In this document: piece by piece, positions 26,698 through 34,007 of the stretch
Position numbering within the stretch: the stretch's first letter is position 1
Layout of the letters: each line of letters begins with the position of its first letter
Source: JAFDXJ01 sp038257845
GTDB taxonomy: Bacteria > Bacteroidota > Bacteroidia > Chitinophagales > Chitinophagaceae
Length of the DNA: 64,000 nucleotides
Assembly: GCA_038257845.1 (NCBI GenBank)
Contig: JBBSQL010000008.1
Coordinates: forward strand, 1-64,000
Direction of reading: 5' to 3'
Position numbers and translations under genes: made by a program
The notes under the pieces: model-generated
Told to the model about the DNA's origin: nothing
The model's database searches: none
The model's input: only the letters and a program-made list of their open reading frames with translations

Positions 26698-27465
26698 TTA
26701 TAAATCTTTTTTGCGGAACAATTTCAGAGAAATGTAAACAGGCACAATGATCCAGGCTGAAAGGCCAACAAATGAAATAATAATACCTGTTGTGCTTCCA
26801 AAAAAATCACGATATACTGCACCTGTATAACCCATCAATGCAGAAATATCCATTTGCAATAATATTTGAATACGGCCCAGGTCAATGGGATTGAGGAAGC
26901 TAAAAACCACCATGACATTCTCGAGCGGGTAATCCTGGAACTGGAATAATAAAAATAAGACCAATGCATCAAATATGAGCGAAAAATACAACCATAATAA
27001 AATGGAAATACCAATTCCCTTTGCTTTATCACGCGCCATAACGCCCGCCAGCAAAGCGATACCAACAAATACCACGGTTAAAAATAAACCGGTCAGGATC
27101 ATCATAATACCTGTACTATCTGCGTGATATAACAAAATAGGAATGCCCGCACCCACAAAAAAAGCAACACAAAGTGAAATGGCCAGTCCGGAAAATAAAC
27201 TCAGCCAGATTGTCTTTCTTTTTAATGGCTGGCTTACCAGTAATTCAATGAATTCTGCACTGTTATACACATAAATCGTTGAGAAAATAATACAGATCAA
27301 TGGTACGAGTATGAGGATAATATTCAGCAAACTCAGCAAGCCTTTGGCTGCATTATTTTCCAGGCTAAAAATACTCAGTGAAATGATCAATAACAGCGCA
27401 GTATAAATAAGTACAATTTTATTTTGTACAATATCCACGATTACATATTTTAATATTTTTTTCAT
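26698..27465 (-). CDS. nosY: NosY-type ABC transporter permease
   Basis: Membrane part of the NosDFY complex that delivers copper or sulfur for maturation of the CuZ site of nitrous oxide reductase. The protein has about six hydrophobic helices; the first is VDIVQNKIVLIYTALLLIISLSIF. The loop EFIELLVSQPLKRKTIWLSLFSG is characteristic of NosY. ATG 27465 starts MKKILKYVIVDIVQNK, typical of the family. An alternative ATG at 27486 would overlap nosF by 11 nt. Directly downstream of nosF, 10 nt apart, and followed by a strong terminator. Confidence 0.92.
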   Translation of the reverse strand: MKKILKYVIVDIVQNKIVLIYTALLLIISLSIFSLENNAAKGLLSLLNIILILVPLICIIFSTIYVYNSAEFIELLVSQPLKRKTIWLSLFSGLAISLCVAFFVGAGIPILLYHADSTGIMMILTGLFLTVVFVGIALLAGVMARDKAKGIGISILLWLYFSLIFDALVLFLLFQFQDYPLENVMVVFSFLNPIDLGRIQILLQMDISALMGYTGAVYRDFFGSTTGIIISFVGLSAWIIVPVYISLKLFRKKDL

Positions 27466-27475
27466 ACAAATATTT

Positions 27476-28201
27476 TTATACAGCATTCACCGGCTGGCGT
27501 TTACTAAGGAAACCCGCAATAGCTTTTGATAATTTTTGTTCACCCGTTTCCTCTTTCAACGCGTCTAATTTTTTATGAAATAAAACAAGCCCGTCCTGCA
27601 TATAAAAAACTTCTGTAACAAGGTCATCGAGTTCGCTCAACACATGCGAGGTTATCAAAATAAGTTTACCTTTTTCTTTTTCGTCTATGATTTTTTGTTT
27701 CAATTTTTCGGAAGACAATGGATCGAGGCCGGCAGTAGGCTCATCCAGCACAAGTACATCCGGTGAAAAGAGAAAAGCAAGACTGGCACTGACTTTCTGT
27801 GTAGTACCACCGGAAAGGCCATGCATTTTTTTCTGCATCATATCAGTCAGGCCAAAACTTTTCACGAGTTCTTCATCAAAAACAGGATGCTGGTCTTTCC
27901 TGATATCCTTCATCATATTCATCACATGCGCGATGGTCATATTATCGGGATATCTACCAATCTGTGGCATATAGCCGATCTTATCGCGGTAAGCAAATTC
28001 CCGTTTGATGGATTTTCTATCAAAAAAAATTTCCCCGCTATCCGGCACGACCATTCCCAAAATAGATTTGATCAGCGTAGTTTTACCACTGCCATTCGGG
28101 CCGAGCAAAGCAATACATTCACCTTTTGAAAATGTAACGGATACATTATCCAACGCTTTTAATTTTCCAAATTTCTTGGTGATATTTTTTGTTTCAATCA
28201 T
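27476..28201 (-). CDS. nosF: NosF ABC transporter ATP-binding protein
   Basis: ATPase of NosDFY, driving NosZ copper-site assembly from the cytoplasm. Motifs are complete: Walker A ALLGPNGSGKTTLIKSI (residues ~32-48), Q-loop YMPQIGRYPDN, signature LSGGTTQKVSASLAFLFSP, Walker B VLVLDEPTAGLDP and switch ITSHVLSELDDL. Length 241 is normal. The start codon overlaps the nosD stop (ATGA type, 4 nt), so translation is coupled. The genes around it (NosD, NosY) fix the assignment over a general export ATPase. Confidence 0.94.
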   Translation of the reverse strand: MIETKNITKKFGKLKALDNVSVTFSKGECIALLGPNGSGKTTLIKSILGMVVPDSGEIFFDRKSIKREFAYRDKIGYMPQIGRYPDNMTIAHVMNMMKDIRKDQHPVFDEELVKSFGLTDMMQKKMHGLSGGTTQKVSASLAFLFSPDVLVLDEPTAGLDPLSSEKLKQKIIDEKEKGKLILITSHVLSELDDLVTEVFYMQDGLVLFHKKLDALKEETGEQKLSKAIAGFLSKRQPVNAV

Positions 28202-29439
28202 AGGGTCAACGGCTTCATATAAGGTGAATCATCTTTCAAATTTTCAGGTGTGATACCCGGTAAAACTTTTTCACTTTTATCCAGCAATGATACAATCAAA
28301 CTCCTGAAAAGCATGAGTGCCGCGGGATTGCTTTCAATGATCATGGAATACATACTCACAGGATGATATGGCACATCGCCCACGCCATCTTTGTTGATGT
28401 CATAGCCTTCATATTTATCCCAGTAATTTCCATTGAAAGTATTCAGCACGAGTGAACCATTTGTGCCGATGTCAAAAGTATTTCCAATGAAATTATTTTT
28501 TGTAAAATCAACATTATCGCAACTTGCCTGGATCTTCACGGCCCAACCATTATTTAAAAATATATTTTTATATAAATTAATTCTGCTGCAACCTTCCATG
28601 TGCAACGCAGTGGTATTTCTTGTAAAATGATTTCCGCTGATATCACTGTCGGTAATATCTTTCAGTAAAATTCCATAGGCTGCGCCGCCCCAGTTATCCA
28701 GGAAATAATTGTTATACATTTTTATATGATGTGTGTACATCACGGCAACACCGGATTCATTTTCTTCAAACACATTACTGATGTATGTATCATGGTGTGA
28801 GAACATAAAATGAATTCCATAGCGCACATTCTTCCGGCTAATATTTCTCCAAATCAAAGAATTCGTTACAAATTCAAAATATAAACCATCCCGGTGTCCG
28901 GTGATGATATTTCCGATGATCAATAAACTGTCTGAACGCCAGGCATGAATACCATTTCCACTCTGTACTTCATTTTTTCCATACGCAGTAATGCGGTTAT
29001 TTTTAATAGTACAATTTTTTGCATGTTGCGAATAGATCCCAAAATTTGTATCATCTAAAATATTATTTAAAACAAACACTTCACTACAATTTTCCAGCAT
29101 GATACCAGCGAGATCAGTGGTTTCTGAACGGCCGGAATGTTGCACTTTAAATCCATCAATCACTACATGATTTGCCCGGACAATAAAAACGCCATATTTA
29201 TTTTCGCCATCCACCACAGGATAATTTATTCCTTTCAGGTAAATGGATTTATTAATAATTAAATCATGTTCCTTATAAAGGCCAGGATACACAAAAACAG
29301 AATCTCCATTCACTGCCATTTGAAGTGCCTGCATAATGGACTGGATGCTTTTATTTTTACCAACTTCCAGTACGCGGCCATTTGCAGCAGCACTAAAAAA
29401 AGAAGTAAAAGCGAGTAAATAAAAAATGTGTTTTCTCAT
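28198..29439 (-). CDS. nosD: NosD periplasmic copper-site maturation protein
   Basis: Periplasmic right-handed beta-helix protein needed to build the CuZ cluster of NosZ. A signal peptide (HIFYLLAFTSFFSAAANG) is followed by KNKSIQSIMQALQMAVNGDSV. A series of CASH/parallel beta-helix turns follows (CSEVFVLNNILDDTNFGIYS, NCTIKNNRI, DSDISGNHFTRNTTALHMEG). Length 413 is usual. NosD has no enzyme motif of its own and works with NosF and NosY. ATG at 29439, two bases after the NosL fusion stop. It overlaps nosF by 4 nt. Confidence 0.94.
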   Translation of the reverse strand: MRKHIFYLLAFTSFFSAAANGRVLEVGKNKSIQSIMQALQMAVNGDSVFVYPGLYKEHDLIINKSIYLKGINYPVVDGENKYGVFIVRANHVVIDGFKVQHSGRSETTDLAGIMLENCSEVFVLNNILDDTNFGIYSQHAKNCTIKNNRITAYGKNEVQSGNGIHAWRSDSLLIIGNIITGHRDGLYFEFVTNSLIWRNISRKNVRYGIHFMFSHHDTYISNVFEENESGVAVMYTHHIKMYNNYFLDNWGGAAYGILLKDITDSDISGNHFTRNTTALHMEGCSRINLYKNIFLNNGWAVKIQASCDNVDFTKNNFIGNTFDIGTNGSLVLNTFNGNYWDKYEGYDINKDGVGDVPYHPVSMYSMIIESNPAALMLFRSLIVSLLDKSEKVLPGITPENLKDDSPYMKPLTL

Positions 29440-29441
29440 TA

Positions 29442-30470
29442 TTATTGCATCGTTGGTAATGAATCCCAGGAAGTCATTTTACCATTTAATAATTGCAAAT
29501 CTTTTTGCAGGGCTGCAGAAGTTTCATACGCCGCTGCATGTCCGCCCATGGGAGATTTTAAATCTTTACTGTACAAAATGAATACTTTTTGGGCAGATAT
29601 AAAATTGTGCGGCTCCACAAAATTGACGAGATAAATTTCCTTAATATCAATTGCCGGAATTTGATTTTCCTTTTGAAAAGCCAGGACACAATGCGTATCA
29701 TCGAATTTAAAAATCTTTCCCTTTTTGCTGATCAGTTCTGCGCCAAAACGGTTATCAGAAATTGTCATCTTGCAGTAACTGCAGGCATCTTCACCGATTT
29801 TAAATGCCTGTGGTTGTGAATTACAGGAAGTAAAGAAAAATAATATTGAGATCATTGAAACAATTAAAGCTCCGGGTACTTTCGGTTTCTTTTTCTCAAA
29901 ATATGCGAAAAATAAAACAATCAGTAAAAGTAAACCCACCCCAATAAAAATAAAACCACCAATATCCGGGATTGAATAAGCCGCAAAATTCAATAATTGT
30001 TTATAGCCGATCAATGGCGGCTGGTAAGCCATACCGGGAATAATGATAGCGGCATCAGGATTTAAATTGTGGCCATAATTGTATTCCCATCTCCAAAAAT
30101 CAGCCATAGCTATAATACCAAATGAAACAAATAAAATAAAAAGTAAAAGCAGCCATTTGCGCTTGTTTAAAAAAACGACGAGAATACAAAAGGCTGCAAA
30201 GAAAATAATGATATAGGGAAGAATCGTAAACTCTAAAAAATCTTCTGTATGCAAGGTTTTCATACCAATATAATGGTTTAAACCATTGATGATATCTACG
30301 TTTCCGCCAATTTCATTCGGATATAATTTTAATACAAGGCCTTCGGGATATTGAGGTGCATTTAATTCTATTTGCCAGAGCGGCACGAATAAAACTGCAA
30401 TTAATAAAATGCCGCAAACAAAAATGATAATCCTGGAAAAGATGTTCAAGTGAATATGTGAATGTCGCAT
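29442..30470 (-). CDS. nosL: Membrane protein fused to NosL
   Basis: A 342-residue fusion. Residues 1-200 are a membrane module with about four helices (~11-31, 83-101, 105-123, 170-190) and a loop with PEGLVLKLYPNEIGG and NGLNHYIGMK. From ~205 it becomes a NosL copper-chaperone domain: internal lipobox-like segment SMISILFFFTSC (Cys 216), Cu-binding CSYCKM (Cys 230, Cys 233, Met 235) and SPMGGHAAA near the end. NosL brings Cu(I) to NosZ. Reading is continuous, so this is a real fusion here, not a sequencing break as far as I can see. The membrane half is an unknown type. ATG 30470. Confidence 0.87.
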   Translation of the reverse strand: MRHSHIHLNIFSRIIIFVCGILLIAVLFVPLWQIELNAPQYPEGLVLKLYPNEIGGNVDIINGLNHYIGMKTLHTEDFLEFTILPYIIIFFAAFCILVVFLNKRKWLLLLFILFVSFGIIAMADFWRWEYNYGHNLNPDAAIIIPGMAYQPPLIGYKQLLNFAAYSIPDIGGFIFIGVGLLLLIVLFFAYFEKKKPKVPGALIVSMISILFFFTSCNSQPQAFKIGEDACSYCKMTISDNRFGAELISKKGKIFKFDDTHCVLAFQKENQIPAIDIKEIYLVNFVEPHNFISAQKVFILYSKDLKSPMGGHAAAYETSAALQKDLQLLNGKMTSWDSLPTMQ

Positions 30471-30540
30471 TTTATTTTTTTAAGATTGGAAAAAAGGATA
30501 TTGGATATTAAAATAATAAGCTTTCAAGAGGCGGATATTT

Positions 30541-30568
30541 AAAAAAAATATTGAAATAAATATTTCAA
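30541..30568 (-). terminator. Hairpin with U-run after the fasciclin gene
   Basis: On the minus strand TTGAAAT-ATTT-ATTTCAA, directly after the fasciclin stop, is followed by TATTTTTTTT. The stem is AT-only apart from one pair, so it may be weak and let some transcripts reach nosL. Confidence 0.5.
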
Positions 30569-30570
30569 AT

Positions 30571-31137
30571 CTATTTTGTTGGAGGCAATAACACTCCATC
30601 AATCACATAAATCATTCCATTGGATGCGGGTATAGAAGCGATAACAGTTGCGGAATTATTCAGCATTGTTTTACCATCTTTCACACTTACCGTTACATTG
30701 TCGCCATTGACCATTCCCAATACACGGCCATCAGTCAAAGCATCGGGAGGGAGCGCGGACATGAATACATGGTATTGCAAAATATTTTGCAGGTCTTCTT
30801 TTTTATCATTTTTCATTAAACCATCCACTGTACCTGCAGGCAATTTATTGAAGGCTTCATTGGTTGGTGCAAACACGGTGAACGGGCCTGCATTTGAAAG
30901 AGAAGTGACAAGATCTGCCTGCTTCAATGCAGCTACAAGTGTCGTATGATCTTTGGAAGACATGGCCACTTTTACTACATCTTTTTGTGATACATCATCC
31001 TGTACATTTTCCTGGCCACCTGCTGGCTGTGCTGAAGCATCAGTAGTAGTTGAATCATTGGAAGTATCTGCTGCCTGGTTACATGAAAACAGCAAAGGGA
31101 AAATGATTGCTGCAAAAAATAGTTTTACATTTTTCAT
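30571..31137 (-). CDS. Fasciclin-domain lipoprotein
   Basis: A 188-residue lipoprotein. The signal peptide FFAAIIFPLLFSC gives lipidated Cys 19. A disordered linker rich in Ser, Thr, Asp and Gln follows to about residue 50, then one FAS1/fasciclin domain with GPFTVFAPTNEAFNKLPAGT and the closing NGMIYVIDGVLLPP. Fasciclin domains are adhesion or ligand-binding folds with no known part in denitrification. Its place between nosZ and nosL on the same strand suggests a role in the nos system or electron transfer at the cell surface, which is an inference. ATG at 31137. Confidence 0.88.
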   Translation of the reverse strand: MKNVKLFFAAIIFPLLFSCNQAADTSNDSTTTDASAQPAGGQENVQDDVSQKDVVKVAMSSKDHTTLVAALKQADLVTSLSNAGPFTVFAPTNEAFNKLPAGTVDGLMKNDKKEDLQNILQYHVFMSALPPDALTDGRVLGMVNGDNVTVSVKDGKTMLNNSATVIASIPASNGMIYVIDGVLLPPTK

Positions 31138-31166
31138 AAAAATAATTTTAAAATAGTTTTAGTAGA

Positions 31167-31192
31167 AAGAGACAGGCCGAAGCCTGTCTCTT
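31167..31192 (-). promoter_or_regulatory. UUCG-capped hairpin between nosZ and fasciclin gene
   Basis: On the minus strand AAGAGACAGGC-TTCG-GCCTGTCTCTT, an 11-bp perfect stem closed by C(UUCG)G, a very stable tetraloop. It begins 5 nt after the nosZ stop. The following TTTCTACTAAAACTATTTT is a poor terminator tail, so the hairpin may stabilise the nosZ message or reduce read-through. Confidence 0.7.
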
Positions 31193-31197
31193 GAATT

Positions 31198-33201
31198 TTA
31201 TTTTGTTCCTTTTGTGAGTATTGAATCTGATGCATCAGAATTTTTTCCCATACTAAATGATATTGGAACACTAGAACCTCGTGGTGAGACTCTTAGGTAT
31301 CCCTGCATTTCCTGGTGTAAGGCGCTGCAAAAATCTGTGCAATAAAATGGATACATCGCGGATTCTGTTGGTAACCATTTCAGCGTTTGAGTTTCACCCG
31401 GCAATACTAACAATTCAGCAGTGTTCGCTCCTTTTATGGCAAAGCCATGTGGTACATCCCAATCTTGTTCAAGGTTGGTAAGATGGAAGTAAACTTCGTC
31501 ACCTACTTTTACACCTTCAATATTATCAGGATTCAGGTGAGAGCGGATCATGGTCATATATACGTCCACCCGGTTTCCCGTACGAACCACTTTTGCATTT
31601 TTTTCTCCAAGTGTAACAAATGGATTTTGATTTTTACTGATATCGAATATTTTCAAAGAGTTTTTAGAAATCATTTCTGCTGGTATTGCCTGGGCATAGT
31701 GAGGTTCTCCAATACTTGGGTAGTCAGCCAGCAGTTTCATTTTATCACCACTAATATCAAATAATTGCGCACTCTGAGAAAGCTCGGGGCCTGTAGGCAA
31801 ATACCTGTCTTTAGTGATCTTATTATAAGCGATCAAATATTTTCCATAAGGCTTCCTTGTATCGCCACCAGGAATCATCAAATGGCCCGGGGAATAATAC
31901 GTTGCGTGCCTGTCTAAAACAGTCAAATCTTTCAGGCTCCACTTCACAATCTCTGAAGAAATAAACATGGTAGTATATGCATTTCCTTTACCATCAAATT
32001 CAGTATGCAAAGGCCCGAGACCTGGTTTTTTAACTTCACCATGTAAAGCTGCTTCATATTTAATTACAGGAATACCATCATAATCGCCATCAAAAGTTTT
32101 ATTCGCAATAGCTGCCTGGATTTTGGCAAATGAGAATACAGGAATCAATGCTGCAAGCTTTCCGCTTCCAACAATATATTCACCCGTAGGATCCACATCA
32201 CAACCATGCGGTGATTTAGGACAAGGAATCATATAAACGATATCGGGGAAATTTTTCACATCCAGTACGAGTGTTTTTGTTTCAATGGTACTTGTAGCAG
32301 TATGTGTGGAATCATTATAGACATTATGCGCATATTTCACCGTTTGCACCTGGCCTTTTCCCTGCTTCACATATTCTTCTGCTTTTTTCCAGTTTACAGC
32401 CATGATGAAATCTTTATCACGCTGGGAAGCATTTACTTCCAATAAAGTATGCGCCTGTTCTGAGTTATAACAACTAAAGAAAAACCATCCGCTACTTGGG
32501 CCTTTACCGGAATGGCTCAGGTCAAAGTCAACGCCGGGCAATAACAACTGGAATGCAATTTTCATTTCACCGGAAGTTGGTGCTACACTTATAAAGCTTA
32601 TTGTACCTTTAAAATTTTTCTTATACGTATCAATGGGCACATCACCATTATCATTATCCATTGGCACACTGAAACGGGTACCAGCCACAACATATTCCGT
32701 ATTTTCAGTAATGAAAGGAGAGGAATGGTTTCCTGCGCTGTTTGGTATTTCCAAAATTTCTGCCGTACGGAAAGTTTTCAAATCAATACGTGCAATGCGC
32801 GGGGTATTGTTTCCATTGGCAAATAACCAACGACCATCCAGTTCACCGTTCGTTTGTGATAATTCCAGGTGATGCTGATCGTCCCATGGAACCTCTCCAT
32901 GAGAAGTATTGAGCATAGGTTTCGTTTCTTCACTAAAACCATAACCGGATTCCGGGTCAAGGGAGAATGTCGGGATTACCCGGAGCAGGCGGCCGGAAGG
33001 AATTCCATATACACTTACTTGCCCGCTGAAACCACCGGAAACAAAGTTGTATAATTCATCATATTTTCCCGGGGGAACATATACACGTGAAGCAGCATCG
33101 CCGGAAACAGCACTTTCCGCATTTTTTGGTTTACAACCTGTACTACCAAGCAGTATAACTGCTGCCGCAAGGGATAATACAGGCAGGATTGTTTTCTTCA
33201 T
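31198..33201 (-). CDS. nosZ: Nitrous oxide reductase, clade II (Sec type)
   Basis: Reduces N2O to N2 in the periplasm with electrons from cytochrome c. The 667-residue protein has a Sec-type signal with a lipobox-like STGC (Cys 23) instead of a twin-Arg signal, a mark of clade II. The N-terminal seven-bladed propeller has the CuZ His pair in DDQHHLELS (His 110, His 111) and DGRWLFAN. The C-terminal cupredoxin has the CuA motif CTDFCSALHQEM (Cys 621, Cys 625, His 629, Met 632). No cysteine or His needed for copper appears missing. ATG 33201. Upstream is the cytochrome c gene; downstream are the fasciclin, NosL, NosD, NosF and NosY genes. Confidence 0.97.
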   Translation of the reverse strand: MKKTILPVLSLAAAVILLGSTGCKPKNAESAVSGDAASRVYVPPGKYDELYNFVSGGFSGQVSVYGIPSGRLLRVIPTFSLDPESGYGFSEETKPMLNTSHGEVPWDDQHHLELSQTNGELDGRWLFANGNNTPRIARIDLKTFRTAEILEIPNSAGNHSSPFITENTEYVVAGTRFSVPMDNDNGDVPIDTYKKNFKGTISFISVAPTSGEMKIAFQLLLPGVDFDLSHSGKGPSSGWFFFSCYNSEQAHTLLEVNASQRDKDFIMAVNWKKAEEYVKQGKGQVQTVKYAHNVYNDSTHTATSTIETKTLVLDVKNFPDIVYMIPCPKSPHGCDVDPTGEYIVGSGKLAALIPVFSFAKIQAAIANKTFDGDYDGIPVIKYEAALHGEVKKPGLGPLHTEFDGKGNAYTTMFISSEIVKWSLKDLTVLDRHATYYSPGHLMIPGGDTRKPYGKYLIAYNKITKDRYLPTGPELSQSAQLFDISGDKMKLLADYPSIGEPHYAQAIPAEMISKNSLKIFDISKNQNPFVTLGEKNAKVVRTGNRVDVYMTMIRSHLNPDNIEGVKVGDEVYFHLTNLEQDWDVPHGFAIKGANTAELLVLPGETQTLKWLPTESAMYPFYCTDFCSALHQEMQGYLRVSPRGSSVPISFSMGKNSDASDSILTKGTK

Positions 33202-33223
33202 ATTTGCACTTGTTTTTAAATTT

Positions 33224-33249
33224 TAAAATTGTCTATTAAAATTGTCTAT
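33224..33249. repeat. Perfect tandem 13-nt repeat upstream of nosZ
   Basis: TAAAATTGTCTAT occurs twice head to tail (33224-33236, 33237-33249), starting 23 nt upstream of the nosZ ATG. It could be a direct-repeat operator or chance in an AT-rich leader. Inverted repeats overlap between 33264 and 33320 (GCCTGCAGGC at 33275-33284). Confidence 0.6.
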
Positions 33250-33348
33250 TTCAAATCAGTTTGGGCAAGCGTTTGCCTGCAGGCTTATTTTCCTAATTTT
33301 TTAAACTTAAAAAAAGCCTGAATTAAATGATAAATAAAGAGCGTTGAA

Positions 33349-33831
33349 TTATTTTACGCCATCATTTTTGCGCATGAATTCCAGCACGGCACGCGCATCA
33401 TCATCACTGAGATTTTGATTCGGCATCCGCACCATACAAATTTCCAGCATAGCCTGCGCTTTTGGATCTTTGTCAATCATCGCGTCTGTATTGGTGATAA
33501 AGTTCATGATCCAGGCCGGCTGATGGCGGGAGGTAACACCTTTCCATCCGGGACCTACCAATTTCTCATCAGTCATTTTGTGGCATGATTCGCATTTGAG
33601 TTCTACGATCTTCTCTCCTTTCTCTGCCATAGCTCCATCCAATGTTGCTGCGAGCTGAATATCGTGGAATTTACCTTCACCCCTATTTGGGTCATAAGAT
33701 GGATTTCCATTTTCTGTTGTTGCTGTATTCGGATCAGCAACGGGTTGCGGATCTGTTACAGGTGGATTATTTTGATTACCACAAGCAGCTAAAAAAGCGG
33801 CAAACCCTAAAACGATCATCAATTTTTTCAT
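33349..33831 (-). CDS. Class I c-type cytochrome lipoprotein of the nos locus
   Basis: A 160-residue lipoprotein with signal MKKLMIVLGFAAFLAAC (Cys 17). A linker rich in Pro, Thr and Asn precedes one cytochrome c domain with heme motif CESCH (residues 80-84) and likely distal ligand Met 136 in VRMPNQN. Single-heme cytochromes of this type pass electrons to NosZ. Its position as the first gene ahead of nosZ supports that role here. ATG at 33831. The FNR-like palindrome lies 54-75 nt upstream, at a distance suited to activation if the leader is about 20 nt. Confidence 0.92.
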   Translation of the reverse strand: MKKLMIVLGFAAFLAACGNQNNPPVTDPQPVADPNTATTENGNPSYDPNRGEGKFHDIQLAATLDGAMAEKGEKIVELKCESCHKMTDEKLVGPGWKGVTSRHQPAWIMNFITNTDAMIDKDPKAQAMLEICMVRMPNQNLSDDDARAVLEFMRKNDGVK

Positions 33832-33884
33832 AATTCAGTTTTTAAAATTTAGACAATGCAAGATTAGCTAAGATCGTAAATTTA

Positions 33885-33906
33885 TTTTATGATGCGCATC
33901 ATAAAA
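33885..33906. promoter_or_regulatory. 22-bp perfect palindrome, FNR/Crp-like operator
   Basis: TTTTATGATGCGCATCATAAAA reads the same on both strands over 22 nt (one block of 22, at 33885-33906). Its core TGAT-N4-ATCA has the spacing of FNR-type sites (TTGAT-N4-ATCAA). It is centred 64 nt from the cytochrome c start and 112 nt from the divergent membrane protein start. Confidence 0.7.
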
Positions 33907-34007
33907 CGATTTATTTTTTACTGATCCCTGTCATATCTGCTTTATTTAAAAAATATTTGCTTTGCACCACGATTCTATTTTATTTAAAATAATTTACATC
34001 TTTATTT

